Below are positions 37,484 to 46,082 of a stretch of 64,000 nt of DNA, piece by piece (positions within the stretch are counted from its first letter, which is position 1; each line of letters begins with the position of its first letter). The translations under genes and the position numbers were made by a program. The notes below the pieces were generated by a model. It searched no databases. It was not told where the DNA came from and saw only the letters and a list, made by a program, of their open reading frames with translations. The stretch comes from Chryseobacterium sp. ZHDP1 (GTDB lineage: Bacteria > Bacteroidota > Bacteroidia > Flavobacteriales > Weeksellaceae): positions 3,906,001 through 3,970,000 of the forward strand of contig NZ_CP075682.1 of assembly GCF_018603435.1 (NCBI RefSeq), read 5' to 3'.

Positions 37484-37555
37484 GGAAGCAGTAATTTAAA
37501 TGGAAAAATATCTCAAACCCAGAGAAAATGCGAGTTCAAATCTTGCCTGTTTCCC
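37484..37555 (+). tRNA. Degenerate tRNA-like unit, A33, anticodon ACC
   Basis: Acceptor GGAAGCA/TGTTTCC (one G-U), anticodon stem TCTC/GAGA with loop AAACCCA (no U33), T-arm GCGAG-TTCAAAT-CTTGC. D-arm degenerate. Last unit before the sirtuin gene, whose ATG is 17 bp downstream. Confidence 0.4.
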
Positions 37556-37571
37556 TTAAAAATTAAAAACC

Positions 37572-38399
37572 ATGAAAGAATTAAAAGAAACATTAAATAC
37601 AATCCTTAAAGAAAAACAAGGATACATTACTTTCCTTACCGGAGCCGGAATTTCTGCGGAAAGCGGACTTCCGACTTACCGCTCGATCGACGGAATCTGG
37701 ATTAAAGGAACAAAATATCACCGTCCGGAAGAATTCGGGACGTATAAATATTTCAGCCAGAATCAGGAAGAAGTATGGCAGTACAATCTGTTCTGGAAGA
37801 AAATGATTGCCGAAGCAAAACCTAATCCGGGACATTTGGCGATCACGGAAATTGAAAAACTTTTAGGTGAAAGATTTAAGCTAATTACTCAAAATGTTGA
37901 CGGGCTTCACCAAAGATCGGGAACGCAGAATGTCTATGAAATTCATGGAAGCAAGCAGAAAGTCCGTTGCTCAAAAGAATGCAGCGAACCTTTCGATTTT
38001 CCTGAAAATATTAAGTTTAAAGAGTATACCGAAGATTTAACGGCAGATGATATCGACGATCTGAAATGTAAAAAGTGCGGAAACTGGCTTCGTCCCCATA
38101 CTTTGTGGTTTGATGAAAGTTATAATGAAAAATACTATCATTTCGATACAGCGTACAACATTGCAGACCATACAGATATTTTATTTGTAGTCGGAACTTC
38201 AGGATCAACAGCTTTGCCTGTAAACATTGTGGAAACGGTAAAAATACGTGCAAAATGGATCGTCCTGATCAATCCTGAGAGCGATACGTATTTTGATTAT
38301 ATTTTAAAAGGAAGCAAAACATTATTTTCAGTACAGGAAAGCAGTTCAAAAGCACTTCCTGAATTAAAAATGATGATTGAAGATATTATAAACGCTTAA
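37572..38399 (+). CDS. Sir2-family NAD-dependent deacylase embedded in the tRNA-like array
   Basis: A 275-residue sirtuin. NAD motif GAGISAESGLPTYRS (about residues 24-38), ITQNVDGLHQRSG with the catalytic His, EIHGSKQKVRC, and a zinc site of four Cys (CSKEC, CKKC). The C-terminus has FVVGTSGSTALPVN. Length and residues fit an active deacylase, not a defence NADase. It lies between two tRNA-like units with short gaps (16 and 10 bp), implying one transcript. A role in modifying repair enzymes or processing NAD-derived adducts is speculative. Confidence 0.9.
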   Translation: MKELKETLNTILKEKQGYITFLTGAGISAESGLPTYRSIDGIWIKGTKYHRPEEFGTYKYFSQNQEEVWQYNLFWKKMIAEAKPNPGHLAITEIEKLLGERFKLITQNVDGLHQRSGTQNVYEIHGSKQKVRCSKECSEPFDFPENIKFKEYTEDLTADDIDDLKCKKCGNWLRPHTLWFDESYNEKYYHFDTAYNIADHTDILFVVGTSGSTALPVNIVETVKIRAKWIVLINPESDTYFDYILKGSKTLFSVQESSSKALPELKMMIEDIINA

Positions 38400-38409
38400 A
38401 TTTTCATAC

Positions 38410-38480
38410 GGAAGCAGTAGTTTAAGGGAAAAGCGCATCATTCTAAGATGAGTTGCAGGTTCAATTCCTGCCTGTTTCTG
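38410..38480 (+). tRNA. tRNA-Arg(UCU)-like after the sirtuin gene
   Basis: Acceptor GGAAGCA/TGTTTCT (with G-U pairs), anticodon stem CATC/GATG with loop ATTCTAA (UCU), T-arm GCAGG-TTCAATT-CCTGC. Acceptor and T-arm resemble the 37484 unit, suggesting duplication before the sirtuin gene was inserted or flanked. Confidence 0.55.
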
Positions 38481-38796
38481 TTTTTTAAATTTTAAAAACA
38501 TTTTATGATTAATCTTTTTCTCTCGCAGATTTTGCGGATGACGCAGATTTTATTTCATTAAGCCGACATAGGAAGCTGAAGCGTTAAGAAAATTAATCAT
38601 GTGAACGTCAAAAAAATTCTACTGTTTGAGCGCGGGAGATATTTAGAACCGAAGGACAAATGTGAAATTCGCGCGAGTTTAGAATTTTTAGAGAACATTA
38701 TTAATTTTTAGCATTCAGATTCCAGGTCTTGAATTTTTGTTTCTTTTGCTTCAAGGCAAAAGAAATATATCCAATAAAACTAAATTTAATAAAGAA
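38481..38796. other. 316-bp gap between tRNA-like unit and tatD
   Basis: No gene is supported. It contains a T-rich stretch after the tRNA-like unit (TGTTTTTTAAATTTT) that may terminate the array transcript. Confidence 0.4.
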
Positions 38797-39582
38797 ATGA
38801 ACACATTAATCGACATTGGTATAAACTTAACCAATAAACAATTTTATGACGAACAGGAAGAAATAATCAACCGCGCACTCGACAATGGAGTAGAGCAGAT
38901 GATTCTTACAGGAACGAGCGTTCGCGGAAGCCAAGAATCTGCGGAAATTGCAGAAGATTATCCCGAGATTCTGTTTTCAACGGCAGGAATTCATCCTCAT
39001 GATGCAAAATCTTTCAACAGCGAAAGCATTTCTGCATTAAAAACATTATTAAAACAAGACCACGTTGTTTCCGTAGGAGAATGTGGACTGGATTTCGACA
39101 GGGATTTTTCACCAAGACCAGTTCAGGAAAAATGTTACCGCGCCCAGCTTGAATTATCCATAGAAGTGAATAAACCGCTTTTTCTTCATGAAAGATCTGC
39201 CTTCAAAAGATTTAATGAAATAACGGATGAATATTTGTCTCAACTTCCAAAAGCCGTGGTACATTGTTTCACAGGAACTTTACAGGAAGCCAAAATATAT
39301 CTGGATAAAGGCTTTTATTTAGGATTTACGGGAGCCATCAGCGATCAGAACAGGTTTAAACATTTGGAAGAAGTTATAAAATACGTTCCACTCGACCGAA
39401 TGATGATTGAAACCGATGCGCCTTTTATGCTGCCGAAAAATATGCCGAGAATGCAGAACCGCAGAAATGAACCTTCCTTTTTACCGTATGTAGCACAGAC
39501 GATTGCCCATCTGAAGAAAATCAGCATAGCAGAAGTCGCAGATGAAACCACGGAAGTCGTCCGTAATTTTTTCAGGATATAA
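38797..39582 (+). CDS. tatD: TatD-family 3'-5' exonuclease
   Basis: A 261-residue protein starting MNTLIDIGINLTNKQF at 38797. Landmarks match enterobacterial TatD: TAGIHPHDAKSF (metal His), VGECGLDFDRDFS, FLHERSAFKRF, VVHCFTGT, MIETDAPFMLP and QNRRNEPSFLP. TatD is a magnesium-dependent 3'-5' exonuclease acting on DNA and RNA in stress repair. Its place between the tRNA-like arrays suggests RNA 3'-end trimming, but it is also an ordinary housekeeping gene. It shares a bidirectional terminator with convergent deoD. Confidence 0.9.
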   Translation: MNTLIDIGINLTNKQFYDEQEEIINRALDNGVEQMILTGTSVRGSQESAEIAEDYPEILFSTAGIHPHDAKSFNSESISALKTLLKQDHVVSVGECGLDFDRDFSPRPVQEKCYRAQLELSIEVNKPLFLHERSAFKRFNEITDEYLSQLPKAVVHCFTGTLQEAKIYLDKGFYLGFTGAISDQNRFKHLEEVIKYVPLDRMMIETDAPFMLPKNMPRMQNRRNEPSFLPYVAQTIAHLKKISIAEVADETTEVVRNFFRI

Positions 39583-39617
39583 AAAAAGAGTTCTACAGAT
39601 GATGTAAAACTCTTTTT
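39583..39617. terminator. Bidirectional terminator between tatD and deoD
   Basis: The stem AAAAAGAGTT/AACTCTTTTT has a 15-nt loop. T-runs follow on both strands between the convergent stops at 39582 and 39639. Confidence 0.75.
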
Positions 39618-39638
39618 ATTTTGGATGATCGATAATGA

Positions 39639-40349
39639 TTACAAACTCTTAATCCCTGCTTCCAAAGCAAGCTCAATCATTGGTTTCAAAGCCTTTTCTC
39701 TCTGGTCTGCCGAAATATTTTCGTGGGTAGGAATAATATCCGAAACCGTAAGAATCGTTGCCGCATTTTTTCCTAAATGTTTAGCATTGGCAAACAATCC
39801 GAAAGCTTCCATTTCTACCGCCGGACAGTTGTATTTTGTAGCAATTGCTGGAATTGCAGGATCTTTTCTGTAAAAAATATCGCTGCTGTGGATGTTCGTC
39901 GCTTTTGCCGTTAAAGACATTTCTTTTGCCGTTTCGTTGATCGTATTGAAGATATTTCCCTGATGAGAAATGCTTTCCTCTTCAATTCCCCATGCGAATT
40001 TTGCGTAGGTGCTTTCACTGGCTGCATTTTCCACATTCAGGAGGTCATACACTTTCAGGTCTGTGGTATACGCACCGCAGGTTCCGATTCTGATGATCGT
40101 ATCTACATCATACTCTGTAAAAAGTTCAAAAGAGTAAATTCCGATGCTTGGAAAGCCCATTCCGCTTGCTCCAACAGAGATTTCTTTCCCTTTGTATAAC
40201 CCGGTGTAATATAAAATTCCTCTGGTCTGGCTTACCAGTTTAGCATCTTCCAAAAAGTTTTCCGCAATGTATTTCGCACGCAGCGGATCTCCGGGTTGTA
40301 AAACAACTTTAGCAATTTCTCCTTTTTTTGCACTGATGTGGATACTCAT
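39639..40349 (-). CDS. deoD: Purine nucleoside phosphorylase, DeoD type
   Basis: A 236-residue protein: VLQPGDPLRAKYIAENFL (phosphate-binding Gly and Arg), SVGASGMGFPSIGIYSFEL, IRIGTCGA, AVEMEAFGLFA and TVSDIIP with the catalytic Asp. Length and motifs match hexameric DeoD, which splits purine (deoxy)nucleosides with phosphate. Together with the nucleoside hydrolase at 62202 it may salvage purines released from degraded RNA, although it may be simple housekeeping. Confidence 0.92.
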   Translation of the reverse strand: MSIHISAKKGEIAKVVLQPGDPLRAKYIAENFLEDAKLVSQTRGILYYTGLYKGKEISVGASGMGFPSIGIYSFELFTEYDVDTIIRIGTCGAYTTDLKVYDLLNVENAASESTYAKFAWGIEEESISHQGNIFNTINETAKEMSLTAKATNIHSSDIFYRKDPAIPAIATKYNCPAVEMEAFGLFANAKHLGKNAATILTVSDIIPTHENISADQREKALKPMIELALEAGIKSL

Positions 40350-40368
40350 AATTTTTTATTTGAAAGGG

Positions 40369-40376
40369 CAAAGATA
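40369..40376 (-). promoter_or_regulatory. deoD promoter, -7 element
   Basis: The minus strand reads TATCTTTG, an exact TAnnTTTG match 20 bp upstream of the deoD start, with a TTG box about 25 bp further upstream. Confidence 0.6.
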
Positions 40377-40473
40377 TAAAATTGTGATTTCTTAATCCTT
40401 GAACAATGGTTTTTTAATTAAAGATTTATAATCAACTTACCTTCAAAATTTTCAATTCGAAAAGAATATTTTT

Positions 40474-40481
40474 TATTTTTG
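40474..40481 (+). promoter_or_regulatory. Promoter -7 element TATTTTTG, near-leaderless
   Basis: An exact TAnnTTTG match ending 4 bp before the tandem ATGATG start at 40486/40489, so the mRNA would have almost no leader. Confidence 0.5.
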
Positions 40482-40485
40482 TTAA

Positions 40486-41127
40486 ATGATGGAAAAAAAA
40501 TCAGCTTTTTTAGACACTTTATTTCTGCTTCGAAAAGAAGAATGCATCACCATTTTTTCAGATATTCATGAAATTTCCAAAAAAGAAGAGCAGGATGCCG
40601 CAGATTATTTTCAGGCTGAGTTTGAGAAAGAAAGGCTTGAATTTTTATCCGACACACTTGTCTGCGATACAGAAACAGCAGTCTGGGCTGCCAAAATAGT
40701 CTATCACAGCGCGCAGCTTCATTTAATAAGAGAAAATACGGCTAAAGATTTAAATAAACTGATTCCGTCTTTCAAAGGGAAAAGAGATGTTTCAGGCATC
40801 TTGTCCGCAGATTTATCACTCCGGTTTTTACCACAGATTGTTTCTGCTTTACAGGTTTCAGATCCGGAAGATCCTTTGGTGAAAATGCTGGAAAATATTT
40901 TAAAACAGTTCCATTATTCAGCAGTAGGATTTGATCTCGATCTCGAAGACATCAACTGGGAAGAAGAATTAAAGGACAAAACCTACCGAAAGCTCTATCT
41001 GGAAAGAATTGTAGAAAAAAAATCCTATCGGCTTGCAGAAATTCCTTACATCAATAATCTGCTGATTGCCGAATTTGGCTTACATAAAGATGTATTTTGG
41101 AAAGAATTAAAAACAATGGATCATTAA
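40486..41127 (+). CDS. Uncharacterised soluble protein
   Basis: A 213-residue helical protein. It starts MMEKKSAFLDTLFLLRKEECITIF and is rich in Glu, Lys and Leu. No signal peptide or recognisable motif is visible. The second ATG (40489) may be the true start given the promoter distance. It precedes the DUF4919 cluster by 80 bp on the same strand. No function is assigned. Confidence 0.55.
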   Translation: MMEKKSAFLDTLFLLRKEECITIFSDIHEISKKEEQDAADYFQAEFEKERLEFLSDTLVCDTETAVWAAKIVYHSAQLHLIRENTAKDLNKLIPSFKGKRDVSGILSADLSLRFLPQIVSALQVSDPEDPLVKMLENILKQFHYSAVGFDLDLEDINWEEELKDKTYRKLYLERIVEKKSYRLAEIPYINNLLIAEFGLHKDVFWKELKTMDH

Positions 41128-41208
41128 AATTTTACGGATTCTGCGTTTAAAAAGAAACGATAAACCAGAAACTCTTTAGAAAAAACTAAAAAACAATAAC
41201 CTAAGAGA

Positions 41209-41793
41209 ATGAGAGAAAAGACTGTATTTGATTTTGTAGCAGATCCTACAAAGGAAAATTTTTTAAAACACAGAGAATTGATTATCACTAATCCAGATTA
41301 CGATCCTGATTCTGATGATTTGGAAATCATGAAAAAGCTATATGAAAATAAGGAATATGATAAATTGAATTATTACGTTACCATTAATGTTTTATTAAGT
41401 CCAAGAGCACATTTTTTAAAATTTATTTCTTTAAATGAGATAGGAAATACAAAAGCCGCAGAAAGTATAGTATTTATCTGTCATAATATTCTGAATTGTA
41501 TAGAAAAAACAGGAGACGGAACTATAGAAAATCCTTATATTGTTATCAGGGCTTCCGATGAAGATGACCTTCTGGAGCTTCGTTTAAGCAAAAAATATCT
41601 TCAGAAAAGATTAATTCAGCATGAAGATAAATATTTAGATGTATTAACTCTTGAAGACGGTTCTGAATTGTATTTTGATATTACTGATGCTTACAAGAGG
41701 TCTAAATTTCTCTTGGATAAAGAAAAATCGGAAGGAAAAAAAGCAGAAAAGCCGAAAAAGAAAAGCTGGTGGAATTTTTTAAGTAAAAACTAA
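41209..41793 (+). CDS. DUF4919 protein, first copy
   Basis: A 194-residue protein: FDFVADPTKENFLKHRELII, a TPR-like middle, IEKTGDGTIENPYIVIRASDEDDLLEL, VLTLEDGSELYFDIT, and a basic C-terminus ending KKSWWNFLSKN. These features match Bacteroidota DUF4919. It is paired with the membrane protein that starts 2 bp after its stop. The pair is duplicated at 42925-44225. Confidence 0.7.
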   Translation: MREKTVFDFVADPTKENFLKHRELIITNPDYDPDSDDLEIMKKLYENKEYDKLNYYVTINVLLSPRAHFLKFISLNEIGNTKAAESIVFICHNILNCIEKTGDGTIENPYIVIRASDEDDLLELRLSKKYLQKRLIQHEDKYLDVLTLEDGSELYFDITDAYKRSKFLLDKEKSEGKKAEKPKKKSWWNFLSKN

Positions 41794-41795
41794 AT

Positions 41796-42509
41796 ATGGA
41801 AATAAATACAGCTTTCACTCTCGGCATCATTTTTTCGACTTACGGTTTTCTGTTCTGCATTTTTGCTTATTATTTGAGCAGCAGATTTTTAAAGCTGAAA
41901 GTAGATGAAGTGCACGTATTTTCAACATTCGGTAAACCTCTTTATTCCTACAGCCTAAAAAACGGAGTAAAAATAAACTTTGGTTATATTCCTTTTAATT
42001 ATGGTCTTAAATTCCATCTTGAAGATTTTTCATTAGATTCTCCTGAAGGAAAAAGATATTTCAGAAATTTTGCTAAAAATATATCTTTGTTGCAGGTGGT
42101 CACAATGGTTTTAATTATTGTAGTCGGAAGCTTTGTAAGCCTCATGTATGGATATAACCCGATAACTATTTTCACAGATTTGATAGAAAATTTTTATGAT
42201 CTTATAGCGGGAAAGCAGAGTTTCTCAGAATTTAAAGCAATGGTAAACAGCCAATATATAACGTATGGGAAGTATTTTTATCTGTTTTTTGCGGCAATGA
42301 CGTATTTTGTTTTTGTATCATTTCTTTTGGCATTAGCCCCATTTTCGGTCTTTACCAATATACTGGTCATGTTTTTGATTTTAGGATCTTATGTTGTAAT
42401 GGGTCTCAAATATTTTGAACTGCCTATTAGCTTTTATATAGATTTACTGATATCAATTACCGTAAGCGGGTTTTTATATTTTTTATCATTAAGATTTTTT
42501 ATTAAATAA
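41796..42509 (+). CDS. Four-helix membrane protein paired with DUF4919
   Basis: A 237-residue protein with membrane segments near residues 8-28, 100-120, 160-185 and 195-235. A conserved soluble motif FGKPLYSYSLKNGVKINFGYIP lies near residue 47. It starts 2 bp after the DUF4919 stop, so it is translationally linked. The paralogue at 43527 shares the same topology and motif. The family is not recognised. Confidence 0.6.
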   Translation: MEINTAFTLGIIFSTYGFLFCIFAYYLSSRFLKLKVDEVHVFSTFGKPLYSYSLKNGVKINFGYIPFNYGLKFHLEDFSLDSPEGKRYFRNFAKNISLLQVVTMVLIIVVGSFVSLMYGYNPITIFTDLIENFYDLIAGKQSFSEFKAMVNSQYITYGKYFYLFFAAMTYFVFVSFLLALAPFSVFTNILVMFLILGSYVVMGLKYFELPISFYIDLLISITVSGFLYFLSLRFFIK

Positions 42510-42626
42510 ATTAATTATAAATCTTTATTTACTTTGTTAAGTGAAATGCCTTTGCGACTTAAAAACAGTAAATATTTAAAAAAAACTTTGCAGACTTTGC
42601 GTTAAAAACCTAAAATTACCGCAAAA

Positions 42627-42780
42627 AATTAAACAATTAAGAATAGGTAAGAAGTTAAGACGAATTAAGAATTTGCAAGCAAATTAAAGGCAAGCTTAAG
42701 AAATTTATTTCTCTTAACTAATCTTAAACCCTTAATCAATCTTAATGGTTAAAATATATAGAAAGTAAATAAAAACTTTG
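42627..42780. repeat. Palindromic intergenic repeat, copy 1
   Basis: A copy of a roughly 155-bp element with ends ATTAAGAATAGG and TCTTAATGGTT (inverted) around GAATTTGCAAGCAAATTAAA, matching 44519-44672 almost exactly. The rest of 42510-42924 is made of degenerate ACTTTGTGGACTTTG-type repeats, with no gene. Confidence 0.7.
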
Positions 42781-42924
42781 TGGACTTTGCTAAGTGAATA
42801 GTTTATACTGAGCTTGTCGAAGTACCTTTGTGAACTTAAAAACAGTTAGTTGATAAAAAAACTTTGTGGACTTTGTGTTAAAAACAATGTTTTTTCAAAA
42901 AGACAAAAAAACAATAACCAATAA

Positions 42925-43524
42925 ATGGAAACCTACGAAAAAGTATTTGAATTTTTAAGCGATCCTACCAGTGAAACTTTTCTGAAATGTAGAGAACTCG
43001 TAATCAACGATCCGGAATATGATCCTTATTCCGAAGATACAGGAAATATTCAGAAATTATTAAATGAAGGAAAATTTCAGGAAGTCGTAAAATATGTAAA
43101 TGTGAATATTTTGCTCAGTCCGAGTGTTCATATCTTTAAATTTTTCGCCTATAAAGAACTGGGCGACGAAAAAGCAATGAACATTGAAATGTCCATTGCA
43201 AAGATCATTTTTGAATGTATCGAAAAAACCGGTGACGGTACAGAAGATTCACCTTACATTGTTACGAGAATTTCTGATGAAAGAGATCTCATAAGGTATC
43301 ACTTCAATAAAGAAGATACGATGCAGAGGCTCGTTAAAGGAGAAGATAAAATAATGGATGTTCTGACGCTTGATGATGGTTCCAATGTTTACTTCGATAT
43401 TTCTGTTCCTTACCGCAGAATTGCTTTTTCATTCAACAAAAGAAATGCAGAGGCAGAAAAAGAAGAAGAAAAAACAGAAAAGCCAAAAAAGAAAAGCTGG
43501 TGGAATTTTTTTAATAAAAACTGA
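42925..43524 (+). CDS. DUF4919 protein, second copy
   Basis: A 199-residue paralogue of the 41209 product. It shares FEFLSDPTSETFLKCRELVI, IEKTGDGTEDSPYIVTRISDE, VLTLDDGSNVYFDIS and the basic KKKSWWNF tail. An acidic/basic run (KEEEKTEKPKKK) precedes the tail. Again it is followed after 2 bp by the membrane partner. The pair arose by tandem duplication of about 1.7 kb, with repeats in between. Confidence 0.7.
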   Translation: METYEKVFEFLSDPTSETFLKCRELVINDPEYDPYSEDTGNIQKLLNEGKFQEVVKYVNVNILLSPSVHIFKFFAYKELGDEKAMNIEMSIAKIIFECIEKTGDGTEDSPYIVTRISDERDLIRYHFNKEDTMQRLVKGEDKIMDVLTLDDGSNVYFDISVPYRRIAFSFNKRNAEAEKEEEKTEKPKKKSWWNFFNKN

Positions 43525-43526
43525 AT

Positions 43527-44225
43527 ATGGAAATAAACTCGGCACTTATAACAGGAATTCTTATTGCTTCCTATATGTTTTTATTCTGTGTTATTCCGTA
43601 CTATATCAATAAATTTTTATTGAAGAAAGACATAAAAGGGATTTCTATGTTGATGCATTTTGGTAAACCTTTATACAGTTACACCTTAAAGAATGGCATT
43701 AAAATCAATTTCGGATATATTCCCGGAAGTTCGATAGAATTTAAAGATGAAGAGAATCTGGATGATGAAGAGATCTTAAAAAATGCCCGGAAAAGGTCAA
43801 ATAAACTTAATTATATCTATCATGCTTTACTTGTTTTTGTTCTTTTTTCGGTAGCTTTAATTTTGGGATATAATCCTGTTAAAATTTGCAGAGAGATTGT
43901 AGTAATTGCTTATGAACTGATTACGAAAAAGATAGATTATAATCAACTGATTCCTGTTGTTGCAAAAAATTATCAGATGTATGGAAGAGTATTTTTTCTG
44001 TGCTTTGTTGTTTTATTGCTGATGATTATTTCTTTGCTGTTAAATTCAATATCATCACTTTGGAAATATTTGGGATTTATAAGTATAGGTATTCTGATTG
44101 TGCTTTATTTTGTATATGATCTGACTTTTTTTATGTTTCCGCTATCATTTTATATTGATATTTTACTTGCAATGACCATAAGCCAGTTTATCTACTTTTT
44201 CCTGCTAAGATTTTTTATTAAATAA
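43527..44225 (+). CDS. Four-helix membrane protein, second copy
   Basis: A 232-residue paralogue of the 41796 product with the same FGKPLYSYTLKNGIKINFGYIPG motif and terminal LLRFFIK. Four membrane segments are at comparable positions. It belongs to the duplicated DUF4919/membrane unit. Confidence 0.6.
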   Translation: MEINSALITGILIASYMFLFCVIPYYINKFLLKKDIKGISMLMHFGKPLYSYTLKNGIKINFGYIPGSSIEFKDEENLDDEEILKNARKRSNKLNYIYHALLVFVLFSVALILGYNPVKICREIVVIAYELITKKIDYNQLIPVVAKNYQMYGRVFFLCFVVLLLMIISLLLNSISSLWKYLGFISIGILIVLYFVYDLTFFMFPLSFYIDILLAMTISQFIYFFLLRFFIK

Positions 44226-44948
44226 AACTAAAACCTTTTACTTTGAAGAAAAATAACAATAAATTTAAACCTTTGCTCGCTTTGTTAAGTGGATAGTTTA
44301 TAGGCAAGCTTAAGAAATTTATTCTCTTAACTAATCTTAAACCCTTAATAAATCTTAACGGTTAAAATATATAGAAAGTAAATAAAAACTTTGTTTCCTT
44401 CGTTAAGTGAATAGTTTATACTGAGCTTGTCAAAGTACCTTTGCGAACTTAAAACAGTTAGTAGTTAAATAAACTTTGCGGTCTTTGCGTTAAAAAACCT
44501 AAAATCACGCAAAAAATTAAACCATTAAGAATAGGTAAGAAGTTAAGACGAATTAAGAATTTGCAAGCAAATTAAAGTCAAGCTTAAGAAATTTATTTCT
44601 CTTAACTAATCTTAAACCCTTAATAAATCTTAATGGTTAAAATATATAGAAAGTAAATAAAAACTTTGTGGACGTTGTGTTAAAAAAACAGTTCAAAAAA
44701 ACAATAATTTTCGTCAAGAAAGAAAAATAACAATAAATTTAGACCTTTGCTCGCTTTGTTAAATGAATAGTTTATACTGAGCTTGTCGAAGTACCTTTGC
44801 GAACTTAAAAAGATCTTTGTTTCCTTTGCTAAGTAGAACGCCTTTGCGAACTTAAAAACAGTTAGTATTCAAAATAAACTTTGTGGACTTTGCGTTAAAA
44901 AACAATTGCGATTAAAAAAAGAAGTCAAAAATTATAACATAAAAACAA
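44226..44948. repeat. 723-bp repeat-filled intergenic region
   Basis: Contains a partial copy (about 44301-44440) and a nearly full copy (44519-44672, ends AACCATTAAGA/TCTTAATGGTT) of the palindromic element at 42627. Several degenerate units of CTTTGCGAACTTAAAAACAG and ACTGAGCTTGTCGAAGTACC also occur. No gene is supported. Confidence 0.7.
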
Positions 44949-46082
44949 ATGACTCAGAATATAGAAAAATTAAACACCGTTCTTAACCACGTCAAAGAAA
45001 CCTTTGTCGGAAAAAACGATGTCGTCGATTTATTGGGAATCTGTCTTCTGGCAAGAGAAAACGCCTTTTTGTACGGACCTCCCGGAACCGCAAAATCTGC
45101 CATTGTAAGAACGTTGGCAAAAACCGTGAAAGACGGAAAAAACTTCGAATATTTATTAACCCGTTTCACCGAGCCGAACGAAATTTTCGGTCCTTTTGAT
45201 ATCAGAAAATTAAAAGAAGGAGAATTATTAACCAATACCGAAGGAATGATGCCCGAAGCATCCATGGTTTTTCTGGATGAGATCTTCAATGCCAATTCAG
45301 CCATTCTGAATTCCCTTTTGATGGCTTTAAATGAAAAGATTTTTAAAAGAGGAAAAGAAACCAAACACCTTCCTGCACTCATGTTCGTGGGAGCGAGTAA
45401 CGTTCTTCCCGAAGACGAAGCTTTGAATGCGTTGTTCGACCGTTTTCTTATCAGAATTAATGTAGATTATGTTCATCCCGACCTTCTTCATCAGGTGCTT
45501 TTAGCAGGAAGAAAACTGGAAAATAATCTGGAAACAGAAACTCCCGAAATTCTCTCCCACGAAATAAAAGAACTTCAGGATTTGTGTAAAACTGTTGATT
45601 TAAGACCTATTTACGAAGTCTATTTAAACACCATCATCAGTCTGCGAAATACAGGAATTGCTATTTCCGACCGTAGAGCCGTAAAATTGCAGAACCTTAT
45701 CGCGGCAAGTGCTTTAATTTGTGGCAGAAACGAAGCCATTTTATCAGATTTATGGGTGCTGAAACATATTTGGGATACCGAAGAACAGATTGAAATTCTC
45801 GAAGGAATCATCAACAGAACGATTGAAAAAGATGAACATCCGAAGTCTCATCCGCAGGCATTGCAAAACAAAACCCCGAATCCGGAAGAAGTGATGAAAG
45901 ACGTAAAAATCTTAGTCGAAAAATGGAATCAGGGTTCTTTAAGTTTTGAAGAGCAGAATGTCATTAAAGATAAACTAAGATACCTTCAGACGCGATGCGA
46001 GTGGATCAGAAATCCGGAGCAGAAACAGTACATTCAACAGGAAATTGAAAGTCTATGGCAAAAGATTCTTCAAACGGTCTAA
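44949..46082 (+). CDS. MoxR-family AAA+ ATPase of a MoxR-vWA-bpX ternary system
   Basis: A 377-residue protein. Walker A GPPGTAKSA (residues 43-51), TEPNEIFGPFDI, Walker B SMVFLDEIFNANSAILN, sensor VGASNVLPEDEAL and arginine finger region ALFDRFLIRI. The C-terminal helical extension is typical of RavA/MoxR proteins. MoxR ATPases remodel partner proteins through vWA-domain adaptors. It is first in an operon whose five genes all overlap (28, 10, 11 and 8 bp). Confidence 0.88.
   Translation: MTQNIEKLNTVLNHVKETFVGKNDVVDLLGICLLARENAFLYGPPGTAKSAIVRTLAKTVKDGKNFEYLLTRFTEPNEIFGPFDIRKLKEGELLTNTEGMMPEASMVFLDEIFNANSAILNSLLMALNEKIFKRGKETKHLPALMFVGASNVLPEDEALNALFDRFLIRINVDYVHPDLLHQVLLAGRKLENNLETETPEILSHEIKELQDLCKTVDLRPIYEVYLNTIISLRNTGIAISDRRAVKLQNLIAASALICGRNEAILSDLWVLKHIWDTEEQIEILEGIINRTIEKDEHPKSHPQALQNKTPNPEEVMKDVKILVEKWNQGSLSFEEQNVIKDKLRYLQTRCEWIRNPEQKQYIQQEIESLWQKILQTV

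Noticed and set aside
37572..38399. Defence-type SIR2 NADase
   Set aside because: Zinc-binding Cys4 and deacylase motifs are intact and there is no fused defence domain, so a classical sirtuin is more likely.
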